Below, one piece after another: positions 12,201 to 25,444 of a DNA stretch of 64,000 bases. Location of the stretch: positions 112,368,393 through 112,432,392 of the forward strand of contig NC_045434.1 of assembly GCF_002776525.5 (NCBI RefSeq), given 5' to 3'. The notes beneath the pieces are model-generated. The model searched no databases, was not told the DNA's origin, and saw only the letters and a program-made list of their open reading frames with translations. The stretch is from Piliocolobus tephrosceles. Its lineage: Eukaryota; Chordata; Mammalia; Primates; Cercopithecidae. The position numbers were made by a program, and so were the translations under genes. Position 1 is the stretch's first letter. Each line of letters starts with the position of its first letter.

Positions 12201-15200
12201 CCACTGCACTCCAGCCTGGGCGACAGAGCGAGACTCCGTCTCAAAACAAAACAAAACAAAACAAAACAAAACAAAACAAAAAAAAAACACCGAATGTCCA
12301 AAGACTGAAGTGATTTGCCACGTTTCATTCATACACAATGCTATGCTGTAATAATAGTTTTCTTTTATGGCGCTCTTGCTATGCATCAGGCACTATGCTA
12401 AGAGCTTTGCAGCATTAGTCAACTTAATACTAATAACCACCCTGTGAGGCCATTATCTCCCCTTTACCTATCAGGAAACTGAAAGTCAGAAAGCATTTTT
12501 TAAAGAGAAAAACTTGAAAGGGCTGAGCCAAAGAAATAAGTAACAACCCAGCTCATTTGGCTCCTCATTTGTTAGCTGTTTTGATAGATTATATCATAGG
12601 GGAATATGAATTAAAATAAGTGTTTTGCAGAATGAGTAAGTATTCCTTCTCTGATGCCAGTGAATGGATATACTAGTCTTGAGGATGTTTTTACAGAACT
12701 TGTAAAATATTGAAAATTTTATTTTCTATGACCAGGACTCTTTGATTTCTATGGCACTGAGGATAGATTAAATAAGGATTCATGTCTTGAAACACTTCCT
12801 AAGGACCCCACTGAAGTCAACCTTCAGGCTTGGTGGTTGCTACATACCTGTTTCCAGGGGCACACTGTAGCTGGGCAGGCTCCGTCCTGCCTGTGTTTCA
12901 GCCACAGCAGTGACAGAGAACACTGAGCCACAGGGCAAGCCCCGCATGGTACAGGACTCTCCCATGCTGCTGCACTGATATAGTCCTTTCTCCCCCTGGG
13001 CAGTCACAGTGTAAGTAGCGTCATCATTAGTGGATCGCCAGTGCACGTTAATCATTGAGAATGCATCCCTTGAAACATTTTTTATTTCAGGACTGCAAGG
13101 AGCTGAGAGATTTTAGAGTATTAATTGAAACAGCATGAGTTGAAAATATCACATGTGCCATTTGGTCTAAAATTGATTTTTCCCCCAATGAGATCATCAT
13201 AGTTTTCAATCGCGTCATGCATGCAGGCCAAATTACATAGTGCCTATGCGTGGACAACTATTGACATTAACACTGGGCATTGGGTTCATATAGTACTGGA
13301 ATAGGTGGAAAATGTTTAAGAGCATTGTGAACTCCAAAAGCAAAAGTAAGAAAGAAACATATTTACACACCTTCATGGTGTGAGTACAGGCAGGACCCTC
13401 AAAGACAGGAGGAACTGAATGGCTGGAGTAATCATGGGCAAAACCTTCTACTCTCCCCACAGTCTCCCCTTTTGTTTTTGTTTTTTCCACTTTCCTCTTC
13501 TGCCTTCTCCTCTGACTCTCCTTCGTGCAGCAGTGGCTGTCTTGGTCCCCACAAAGATTGATTAATGGGATTTAACCTTTTTATTGGTCTTACTGAATGC
13601 CTATCCTGAGGCTCACAGCTAGGGTGAATCATTCAGACAGCAGTGAGTGGAATGATAGCTGTGCCTTACCTGTGGTTATGAACTGGGGAGTACATGACAT
13701 GTTGTTGCCTCGGACTTCACTGAATGAATACACTGTGATGTTGTACTTGGTGTCACACTCTAGAGCCGAAAGGGTGCACGTGGGAGCAGTATCATTGCAC
13801 TCAACCGTGTTGTACCCATCTGCAGCCTTGGTTTCATACAGTTCGGCACCACGGACGGGAGACCAGACAATCTCAACTCTGTCACTGGACACCAACACGG
13901 GGTTAATGTCACTAGGGCAACAGGGAGCTGAAAGCAGGAGCAGAGGGAAAATGGTGGTCCCATCAAGAGCAATGCAACCAGGGGGGACACTGAGTCCTGA
14001 CCTCCCATGCCCAGAGCCTCGGCCACTGCCCTCCCTAATGACTACAGTGACCCCCTATGGGTCTATCCAGGTCCAATCTTGGCCTAATTGTCACTGCATA
14101 GAGGGTAAATCCTCAGCATGACATTCAATGTCATCACAAGCTGTAAGGTTCAGCTGTGCTCCCCCAACTCCCCGCCACACCAGACTCCTCAGTTCCCACA
14201 TGCCACGTGCACCCTCATTCTCTATGCAGAGAAAATTGCTGACCCCTCTACTGGAAAGCCGTTCCCCTCTTCTGCCTGGTAAAATCATATGTAGTCTAAC
14301 TTCTCAGATCCTGTCAGCCTTTCCAGACACTAAGCCAAATAAAACTGGGGAGTGGGGGTCATAGTTATATAAGTAGATTTTTTTTTTTTTTTTAAGAGAC
14401 AGGGTCTTGCTCTGTCACCCAGGCTGGAGGGCAGTGGTGTGATCTCGGCTCACAGCAACCTCTGCTTCCTGGGTCCAAGTGATTTCCATGCCTTAGCCTC
14501 CGGAGTAGCTGGAATTACAGGCACATGCCACCATGTCCAGCTAATTTTTGTATTTTTAGCAGAGACGGAGTTTCTCCATGTTGCCCAGGCTGGTCTCACC
14601 TCCTAACCTCAAGTGATCTGCCTGCCTCAGCTTCCCAAAGTGTTGGGATTACAGGCATGAACCACTGTGCCCGGCCGCATATGGATAGGTCTTGAGAGAC
14701 CCTAAAGAACCCCACTGGCAAATGTCTGACTCAGCTTGGAGTTTCCCTGGGATGCTCTTGCCCCACTTACATTTCCATTCATCCTTCAAGATCCAGTTCA
14801 AGGCCACTCTGGAGGACCCTCCTGTGTTAGGACCTTATCGATGGCCTCTTATTCCACATTCCAAAGGCACCAATGATTTAGATCCCTCATCCTGGCAAAA
14901 TTTACTGTAATTCAGCTAGACTTTTACATAATTATGTTGGAGTATTCTTATTTGTAATGTAGTTATTTAATTTCAAATCACTCCACTCATTCTTCAAAAC
15001 TTGAGCATCTCCCATATGCTGATCACACTATTATAAGCACTGAGGATGAAGAGATAAATAAGACGTAATTCCTGCCTTGTACAAGATACAAGTCTAGTGG
15101 AGGATAATAGCAACAGCAATTGTGATGCTAATAAAAATATTTGCATCATGCTTTATCACACACAAGACCTTTTCACATTCATGTTCTCATGATTTGTCCC

Positions 15201-18200
15201 ATTTTGCAGTGAAGAATACTAAGGAACTAGCAAGGTGGACATCATTACCCTCAGTGAAGGAATGAATTAGTGGTCAAGTTAGGGTGTAAACCCACATGTC
15301 CTACTCCAAAGTCCTCCACACCATGTAGCATCTTGGCCATTGTATGTCTATCTTGGTCTCAGGGAAAGAGTGACCTCCTGAAATGGAGGCACTGCCTCCT
15401 CTTTGGCAGCAGCACATGCTAGAACACTCACGGAGTACATCTTTGTGGAGAGTTCAATCTTTCAGAGCAAGGTTGAACAACTACATTCTTCCTCCTCTTT
15501 TCACTCCCAAACTTTGCATTCTAGTTACGCTTGGGTCCACAAAACCAAGATTCCCTAGTCTGGAAAGAATGTGAGATAAGAGATTACTTTCTGTTCTTAA
15601 CCCTAGAATGACTCCCAGGTGGTAAGTTAATAAGTGGAATAGGTGATCCATTCTGCTGCTGAGGTTAGCGATCTCAGAACTCCCTTGACAAGTATCAAAT
15701 GGGACTTACCTGTGGTATAATTGAATATGTCACCCAAAGGACTTTGCCCTGCCTTGTTATAGGCAAAAACACTAATAAAATAGGTGAAGCCACACTCAGA
15801 TAAGAAATTGCACTGAGTGAGAGATGTGTTGCAGTGTACTTCCAAGCCGTCATCACTCTTCACAAAGACCACATAGTAGTCACCCAGATCTACATTGGAC
15901 CAAGCCACAGACAGGTGGCCGGGGGGATCTTCTTGGATCGTCACTCTTCCAGGTGCACAAGCAACTAGGAAATGATCAATAATAAGCAAACATGAGACTA
16001 CTGCAGGAGATTTTCTTCGCATGTTTGCAATTATCCAAGATTTCGGTACAACCCAAATAAGCAACTCTGAGCTTCGTGACAGATTCAATTTGGTGCACAA
16101 AATACAAAACTGTGCACTGGAAGCATTAGAAGATTTTCTTTATAGGACCAAAGGCTATGTTATAGGCCCCAAACCACTACAACATATTTTAATGACCTGT
16201 CACATTCTCTTGTTATATGAAATATTGTTTGAAATAATGAGCCATCAGAGATTCATAGTCATTTTAAGACATAAAAATTTTTCATTGTTAGATTATTTGT
16301 TGAAATATTTGACTTCATCCAGAGATGAAGCTAGTCTAGCTTGAGTGGAATAATGAATATCCCAGAAGTTATCTGTTTTAGAGATTAAAATACAGATATC
16401 ATTCATTGTGTTTTATATTAATATATTCTCTAATTCTTCCAGCAAATATCATCATTTTACAGTTGAGGAAACTGAGGCTTATAGAGGTTGGTAAGTTGTC
16501 CAAGGTCACATAAGTAGAAAGGAATGGAGCTGGGTCTTTCTGGGGGTTTATGTGTAAAGCCTCGATAGCATGGAAAGTTCTTTTTTAAAAAACCTATTTT
16601 TTAAATTTATTTTTAATTTTATTTCATGTATTTATTTTTTTGAGACAGAATCTCACTCGGTTGCCCAGGCTGGAGTGCAGTGATGTGATCTCGGCTCACT
16701 GCAACCTCCACCTCCTGGGCTGAAGTGATTCTCCTGCCTCAGCCTCCTGAGTAGCTGGGACTACAGGTGTGCACCACCATGCCCAACTACTTTTTGTACT
16801 TTTAGTAGAGACGGGGTTTCACCATGTTGTCCAGGCTGATCTTGAACTCCTGACCTCAAATGATCCTCCTCCCTCAGCCTCCCAAAGTGCTGTGATTACA
16901 GGCTTGAGCCAATGCGCCAAGCCTAAATTTTTTTTTAATTAATTAATTAATTTTTTTGGAGACAAGGTCTCGCTCTGTCACCCAGGCTGGAGTGCAGTGG
17001 TACGATCTCAGCTCACTGTAACCTCTCCCTCCCAGGCTCAGGTGATCCTCCCACCTCAGCCTCGTGAGTGGCTGGAACTACAGGTGCATGCCACCATGAC
17101 CAGCTAACTTTTGTATTTTTTTGTAGAGACAGGGTCTAGCCATGTTGCCCAGGCTGGTCTCGAACTCCTGGACTCAAGCAATCCACCCGCCTCAGCCTCC
17201 CAAAGTGTTGGGATTACAGGCAAGGGGCACCATGTGCAACCTGGAAAGTTCTTCTAACTGCAGCCTCTCATGCACTGAATGACAGAATACATTCTCATGC
17301 CCATTACACCCTCCAGGGAGCATCTTAAGCATAGAGTTAAGATACTAGATGCTACAAATAAGGAACAAATCAAATAGTATGTATAACTCAGTACAAACCC
17401 AGGAGACATTCTCAGATGTCCTAAAATTTATCTCACACAATAAATGCTAGACTATGTCAAAAGCAGGCATGTATTGATTTGTTAATATTGACTGTTTCTC
17501 TGTGTTAAGGCAATACCTCATTTGTCCACATAATGCCTCATTTGTTGATGGAACAAAATCTTCTGAAAGAATGAATTCAAATAAAGTTTGTTCATTCAAG
17601 TGCTAAGCTTTAAAAATTTTAGTTTTCACTAGTGGAAATCTTCCCAAAATATATTACACACTTCTGGGCCCCAGGAAATACATAGTACTTTGTAAACATA
17701 GTTCTTTTATTATATATATTTAATATAATATATAATATGTAATATTAATATATTAAATAATAATGTTACTTTATTATTAGTCAAGGTCATCCCCATGATC
17801 ATGACTGTGTTATACCCAAACTCCCTTAGAACCTCCTGGACCTGTAAGAGTGAAGGACTATTTCAACGGCACTTAACCCTGACTGCATAGTAGAATCAAC
17901 TGGGGAGCTTTTACAAACTATTCATATCCAAATTCTATTCCCAGCAACTCCGATCGGTCTTAAGTGGGACCTGGGTATTGGGGTTTTATAAAAGCTCCCC
18001 AGATGCTCTTAATGTGCGTCCAAGATTAAAAAACACTGCATGGTTCTCCCCTGCATTAAATGCCTAACTGCCTAACTCAGAACTGCTATGGTTTTGAAAG
18101 TGTTTTTTCTCTCTTCTCCCACTCTCCACTATCTTGTCCTCATAATCACTTCTAATGTACCATTCACATTAAATTACAGTTGTCAAAAGAGAAGCCAAAT

Positions 18201-21200
18201 CATCAAGTTTGTTATCATTGACCTTAATTTAACATAACTATAACATAACTATAAGAGAGTGCAGGCCTGAAAGAATAGCTTTATTTATTTTTTCCTGTGG
18301 AATGGAGTGCATCAACTTGGTGATAGCTCCTTTTCTTCCTTTTCAGAAGCTTTTTAAACTTAGAATGACATAACTGACTGTGAGATAAAGTAGACATTAT
18401 TGTAATTGTCGACATTTTCTTTGGCTTTAAGCATTGGAATTAGGCAAACTTGAGCAGCTTGAATCTCAGCTCTACCGCTTATTATCAGTGTGCCCTTGGG
18501 AAGATTATTTAACTTCTCTGAGCTTCAATTTTCTTATCTAAAAAAAAGAGATAATAGAACCCACCTCACTGAGTTGTCATGAGATTTAAATGAAATAATA
18601 TACTATAGCGCCAGAGACATAGTAGGTCTTCATTAAGTGTTAGTTTCATTAAGTGTTAGTTTCCATCCCCGAGACACATAGATATTTCTAAATAGAGGAG
18701 TCAACCTCCACATGTGTATGTGGTTATCTCTCTGATAAGAATGAAAATGGAAAAATATCTAAACACATACTCAGAACTAGAAATATCCTATCTTTATCTT
18801 AAAAAAAATGGCGGCTCCCACCAAGCCTAGGACATGAGACATGATGTAAAGAAGAGGCAGTTATCTGTACGCACAGTTAGAGCTGTGTACAACTCAAACC
18901 AGATCTTAGAATTTTCACAGCTTTACAAAGGAAAAAGAAAAAACTAATTAATGAAAGATCTGGAATAGAAACCAGGCCTCCTAATTTTCCAAAAAGTGCT
19001 TTTTGCAATACACAATATCTCGCTTTGCTATCAGTATTATTCAAACTCATGAGAATGTTCAACTCAATGCTTTCATTTAGACCAGGCTTTCATTTTCATT
19101 TTTTCCAGAGTATTCAGAAACATTGTCAGTGAATGTCTCCCTTACAGCAGTCACTGCTGCAAGTCCTACAGCAATCTCACTCTTGTTTACATACCAGTTT
19201 TCAGGGTCACTTCTGAAGATGATTTGCTAGATCCAGCATCATTACTTGCTGAAACTGAAATCAAGTATTCAGTTCCACACTGGAGGGAAGAGATGGTGCA
19301 GGAACTGAAAGCTGTGCTGCAGGTCAGCTCTGAAGAGTCACTCAAAGCCATCACAGTATAATTGAAAGCTCCTTCTGCCAGTGCCCATGAAAAAGATGCT
19401 TTCAGAGCTCCACTATCGAAAGAGACTTGAATGTTGGCAGGGGCCCGAGGACCTACATTTTTGAGAAACAATTAAGATTTTGTAGTAGCCTTACAAACTA
19501 AGTAAGAGTTGGCATAACAATGTTGCAGAGCCTGGAGGATAAGATACCCAGTAGTTGGATACTTACAAGTGTTCAAAGCATAAAATTGGGATTTAGGATG
19601 ATGCCTGGGAACTGGTAATACATCTGCTACTATGCAAATTCATAATAAACTGTGTGGCATTGGCCATATTATTTACCCTTTTTGTAATTTAATTTTTTCT
19701 CATATATAAATAGATCTAACAAGATCCATGTCTAACACCTATAGGTGCTAAAAGACATATTTTGAATGGATTAATGCATTATTTAATAAGTAGTTAAAAT
19801 AATTAAATGAAATTATTAATGGGAAGAACTAAAAGGGCCACATGGGTATGTTATTATATTAAGCGAGAGGTCAAATATCTTCTGTTATTGATCAATGAAA
19901 CTGAACATATCCCTTCTTTACTTTTGACATCTGCTGCAACTTTTACTGCAATAGCTTTTCGGTCATAATCGTTTCTAGAGGAGCAGATCTTCTTTCCATT
20001 CATCATCAAAAGGAAGGAAGGAAGGTATCAAGTATGATGTGTACATATTAAGGCAGTCTTTTAGTGTCTCCAAAACACTTAACCCTACATTCTTGTAAAT
20101 ATGCCTTCCTTTCTTAAAACTTACCACATTAAAAAGCATAAGGAGGTGTCCTGGCCTGGGGAGGGACGAAATTGGCCTCAATTCTTTGGAATCTGTGCTG
20201 TAATAACGCCCAAGCAACAGGCCTTAGGAAACTGCTTAAACAGTCTGTGAGCAGAGACCAGCATCCTCTGGACATGTCTGGGGCAAACAGGGAAGGCCTT
20301 TTTTTTTTTTTTGAGATGGAGTCTTGCTCTCTTGTCCAGGCTGGAGTGCAGTGGTGCAATCTCTGCTCACTGCAAACTCTGCCTCCGGGGTTCACGCCAT
20401 TCTCCTGCCTCAGCCTCCTGAGTAGCTGGGACTACAGGTGTCCACCACCATGCCCGGCTAATTTTTTGTATTTTGAGTAGAGACGAGGTTTCACCATGTT
20501 AGCCAGGATGGTCTCAATCTCCTGACCTCGTGATCCACCTGCCTCAGCCTCCCAAAGTGCTGGGATTACAGGTGTGAGCCACTGCGCCCAGCCAGGAAGG
20601 CCTCTTTGAGGACATGAGGACCTAACTCATTCTCTGTAAGGCAGGCACCTGCCATGTTTTTCCCGTGGGCCATCTCGACAGGCCCCTTCCCACTACATAG
20701 TCAGCTTGTCTGCAGAGGCAGGTCTGCTTTAGGGAAGTGCTGGGCCCAAGGCTGGTAGGGGTAACCTGCAGTGTTTTAGGGCAACTTGCTTTTCCCACAG
20801 GGAGCATGGGAGAACTAGGAAAAATAGGTAAAGTAGTGAGAGCCTGTTATGGGTTGACTTGGGTTCCCTCCCAGTTCATATGTTGAAGTTCTTACCCCTA
20901 GTACCCTCAAAATGTAGCTTTATTTGGAAATAGGGTCATAGCAGATGTAATCAGGTAAGATGCAATCATTAGGGTGGGCCCTCATCCAATATGGCCGATT
21001 TCCTTATAAAAAGAAGAAATTCGGACACAGATAAACATATATAGGGAAAATTCCATGTGAATGTGAAGATAACCATCTACAAGCCAAGGAGAGAGGCCTG
21101 GAACAGACTCTTCTTCACATCCCCCAGAAGGAACCAACCTAGCCGACACCTTGATTTCAGACTTCGTAGCCTTCAGAACCATGAAACCAAACATTGCTAT

Positions 21201-24200
21201 TGTTCAAGCCACCCAGTTTGTGGTTCCAGCAGCCCTAGGAAACTAATCCAGAGGCGAAATCTAAACTCTGTAAAGCTTTGTAAAACATGGGTAAACCTAT
21301 GAGGGGGAAGTCTTTAAGAAACAAGTTATTCTAGGGGATGCTGTCTCAGTGCCCCAGCCTGATGACGATGCTCCCTCCTGTGCCTCGCTGTGTTTGCAGC
21401 CTTCTGCCACAGCACTGCTCAGGTGAAAATGGAAACGCTGACTCACCATTGGTCTCTCCTTTGACATAATCCATTCTTTGAATAGAGGGATCATGCTTTA
21501 TTTGCTTTTGTATTCCCATCAGCTAACCTATGCCCAGCACACAGTGGGTCCTCAACAAATGTGGAAAGAAAAAAGCAGTGTGAAAGGGAAAGGAAAGGGA
21601 AGGATGGGAAGGGAAGATAAGGGAAGGAGGGAAGAAAGAAAGCCAGCCAGCCTAGGAAAAGGCTCAAGGAGACTGACATGTCACAGACATCCTGACTCAC
21701 CAAGCCTGTCATGAATCACCTCAGGGCTATGATTATACAACCTTCCTAGGGAAATAGTATAAAAGGCAGCAAACCCCTCTCTTCTCCCTACATTCTGCCT
21801 TGGCCCATAGACTATGGGGCTTCCATTCCCCTCCAAACTTAGGGAAAGTTGGAGAGAACATTTCTGGTTTCTTTCCGTCCTTTCCTGCGTCCTTCCCAAG
21901 TGGTGAAACAGCTAATCTGGTTGGTGAGAGTCTTGTATCTATTTAGGTTAGCTTGCCAGTGGATGGCTCACTCTGCCTCAAGAAAAGAAAAAACACCCCC
22001 TCTCATTCTCTCTCTCTCTCGGCTCACTCCAGCAGCTCAATTTGGACCTCCAGTTGTAATGCTGCAGGGTATCCTCTGCTCGGGGGACCTCTGGGTGGGA
22101 CAGTGAGAAAACGCACAGCAAGCTCTAGCTTCTCCCCACAGCTGGAGGAGCAGTAGTGGGAAGCCCCATGCTGACTTCAGGCCCAAGCTGAGGCCTTTGG
22201 GAAACAGATCTGAAACACTAATTCCACTGCAGGATCCTGACAGCATCCTGTGCCTGCAGAAACCTTGCTTTGCTTGCTGCCGTATCTCTAGAACAATGCC
22301 AGCTCAAAGTTGGCACACTGTCACTCAGTATCTGCAGAACAAATGAATTCCTATTTGGCCCAATTCTTATACTAATTGGCCTGAACCCAGAAAGGGACAA
22401 GGGGTGATGGGTAAACCTAACAAGAATCACCTTCTTCTGTGTGATGTCGAATGTGAATGCTGAAATTGAGTTGGATATTAGAAGGCGGTGCCATGCTGTG
22501 TGCATTCTGAGTAGCATTTCTTTATCCATGCAGGAAGCGTTTAAACTACCAAGGAGGAATAGACAAGGCACTATAAATAACCTCATAATAAATTTAAATA
22601 GCTGCTGCCAGCTGCTCTGTACTTGTCATGTAACACTGCTCTTGATGGCTGCAACGCACAGCACCCCTTGTTAATCAAAAGTAAAATTGTTCGAGGCTGA
22701 GCTGAGAAGTTCTTACTTGTTCTCTGATTGCAGGTGGAGTCGTCCCCAGGGATTCCGTTGGCATTCCATGCATAGGCCTTTATGGTGTAGAGAGTCCCAG
22801 CTTCCAAACTGGTGAATGTCAAGGAGGTGTTTGTAGTATTCTCTTTCCATATACTCCCCAAGCCATTGGCTCGCATAATGGACACAGAGAATCCAATTGC
22901 CATATATACAGTTTCCCACTGCACAAGAATGGAGTCTGAACTTGGAGAGCTTACTTCTAGAATTGGTGCAGCCAACACTAAAAAAAGAAAAACATGCATT
23001 TGTGTTCCCAAAGTCCAATAGAGGATAATTCAAATTTAGAAGCAAGTAAATTGATATCCATAATATACAATAATTATTTACTTTATAAGAGCATTCACAA
23101 CAAAGTTTCATTAAATAATTGCTATTTAAGTGTATACTAACCATAAATAACTTGGCAGAGGAATGGGAAACAGAGAAACGCTAAATATCAGACACTACTT
23201 TTAACTGAAGTTGGTCAGAAATTAGATCAAACATTCCTATAATCATAATATAAATCAATGGGAAAATGAGGGGTTACAGTATTTTAACGTGCACATAACT
23301 TTTCAGAAATGTGCCTAGGTACAAACTTATCAAATCAATTTCAGTAATGCTGATGACAAACTCCAAATTCTTTTATTTGTTTTGTTAACATATATGCCAT
23401 ATGGTCAGAGTGCAGCAAAATCCCTTCTCTGTGTTCTTCATTTGGCATGTTAAAACCAGAAATCCCTATTTCAGAGATTTAAAAGCTGGGATGCTTTTAA
23501 AGATGCCCAGAAATGGGCTTTATTTTCCAAAGCAAAGCATCTGGCATTTAAATGCCACCTCCTCCACAGATAGCTGAATTCTCAAACAGCATCATTTGGT
23601 AGCTTTCACTTCTGGGCCTTGAATTGTAGGCACTCATGTGACACCAAATCACATTCTGCATTTGCAGCACCAGAATAACTGATCCAAGTCACAAGCAAAC
23701 ACTCAAAGGAGGATGAGCATCCATCCAGCTACCTGTCTTTGCCTGCTTTGGAGGTGATGCCTGGCTTCTCCCAGCAGCGCTGATGGATCTGATGGTGATT
23801 TCGTACAAGGTTGCAGCCTTTAGTCCCGTCACAGTGCCTGGGGAATTGGCCACCATTGTTTCAATGACTGTGTCCCCGTCTTCAGCTGTAAGGAGGTAAC
23901 TGGTGGCACCCGGCACTGTAGCCCATTCTACAGTGATACTGTTGCTGATTTTTGAATATGCCTGATCAATAGTGGGTATTTCAGGAGCTGAAAGAGGTTT
24001 TAGAGTTGTACATTAGCCAAGATACCTACAAGAATGACTTCATTCATCATTTTACTCTTCAAACTAAATCATTCTCATGCTTTCCTTCAGACATAAGCTT
24101 TGCCCTTATTATCCAGATCAAGGAAAAACAGAAAAAGAAAGACAAAGCTACTCTCCAGAAGAGATCCAGAAAGCTCAAACCTCTCACTCAGGGATGGTAT

Positions 24201-25399
24201 TTCAAAGTTTTCCCCAGTTGCCTGTGGGGTAATTTGCACTTTTTGTACTTTTGAAAGAGCTAAATAAGAATGGGAAGTAATTACGGGAAAGAACTCTGGG
24301 AAGACAGAGAGAATAATTGAGAGGCTTTCTTCCAGAGGATTCTACTCCAGTTGGGCATTCTGTGAATTTTGCAGGCTGCTTTGCCATTGATCTCCCCTCT
24401 GGGTCTCACAGCCATCCCACTGCCTCCAGCTGGACTCATCTCCATTCCTCCTGCCTGTGCCCCGTGGCTGTGGTCACTCTCTTATGCACTTTGCACGTTT
24501 TCCAGATAACATTTAATCCAATGGAGGAAGGAGGGAGGATCGAGTTCTTTGTTATAATTACTCCATAGCACTTTCTCTCATCTTATCAGAGTGGAATAAT
24601 TCTCAGATTCTTCCATACAAAATAAAAGTAAACTTTATTCTCCCTTTCTCTATCACAATATCTGCCTCAGCATAAGAATGCAATGGGCCAGGCTATGGTT
24701 TCCCAGGGAGATATGAATGCTTATGTCATGGGTTTACACAAGGCATTCCTACACTCAGGTGTATGGAGTAGGAGCTATAGCACAGTACTCAGATTGATTA
24801 CTTTACAAAATTCCATAGACGCAAAAATGTCTTGGATATAGGAGATCCAAGTGGAAGAAAAGGTCAAACAAAAATAGCTGGGCTTTATTTGCAACTGGCA
24901 CTTGGACTTTCAGGTTTAACGTACTCCATTTGCTGCATAAAATCACTGTACGTCAAATATAGGGAATTTGACAAAACTAAAACTAAAGGGAAGACAAACA
25001 AGCAGAACTATAGGGCAAAGAGGGAGAAGGAGAAAAGACAGGTGATTCTCCAGTATCAGCTCCCCTTCTCCCAGAGCCAAGTCCCTATGTGTACAATGCA
25101 GACAACTTTCTCTTTCTGTACCAATAGCCCAGAGAGTTAGCTTTGGCAGCATCTCAGAAATAACCATGCTGCAAAAATGAACAAAGTCTCCTCTGTGCCC
25201 TGGCCAGACATTCCTTGAACATCACCCAGGATAGTCTCTTTTGCCTTTGAAAGAAAATTATGACAGTTATATACACTGGGGGAAAGTCTCAGGCCTGCTT
25301 GTCATAGCCACTTGCCAGTGGAAGCCAATTCCATAGGAAAGGGCTACGTTCCCTCTCTCTCCTGCAGAACGGAAAGTCCCAGCAGGGGCTCCCTCTTCC

Positions 25400-25444
<45 letters not shown>

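Larger units (their letters stand above)
11047..12847 (-). other. FNDC7: FNDC7 intron 8
   Basis: A 1801-nt intron containing one minus-strand Alu, one young plus-strand AluY and a MIR. Poly(T) runs lie at 11274-11290 and 11332-11346. No exon was recognised. Confidence 0.85.
13928..15709 (-). other. FNDC7: FNDC7 intron 6
   Basis: A 1782-nt intron with one minus-strand Alu and an L2/MIR-like stretch around 14990-15310. Nothing is recognised in 13928-14370 or 15320-15709. Confidence 0.85.
15965..19194 (-). other. FNDC7: FNDC7 intron 5
   Basis: A 3230-nt intron with two MIRs, two tandem minus-strand Alus, a MER5-type element, an AT-rich stretch at 17706-17770 and a 16-bp tandem duplication at 18631-18662. 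No exon was recognised in the rest. Confidence 0.85.
19453..22716 (-). other. FNDC7: FNDC7 intron 4
   Basis: A 3264-nt intron with an AluY-like element, an MLT1-type LTR, an L2-like tail, a purine tract and a short CT run near 22003-22020. Nothing is recognised at 19500-20280 or 21650-22710. Confidence 0.85.

Noticed and set aside
12021..12386. 121-codon minus-strand ORF
   Set aside because: It is the antisense reading of the AluY element with its (AAAAC)n tail. Alu-derived frames elsewhere in the window (for example 7984-8346, 20172-20480, 53995-54318, 56612-57073) were rejected for the same reason.
13597..14121. 174-codon plus-strand ORF overlapping FNDC7 exon 7
   Set aside because: It lies antisense to a well-supported exon, crosses its splice sites, and shows no recognisable domain.
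25401..25442. CA repeat considered as part of a CRISPR-like or regulatory array
   Set aside because: It is a simple dinucleotide microsatellite. No repeat-spacer array occurs in the window.
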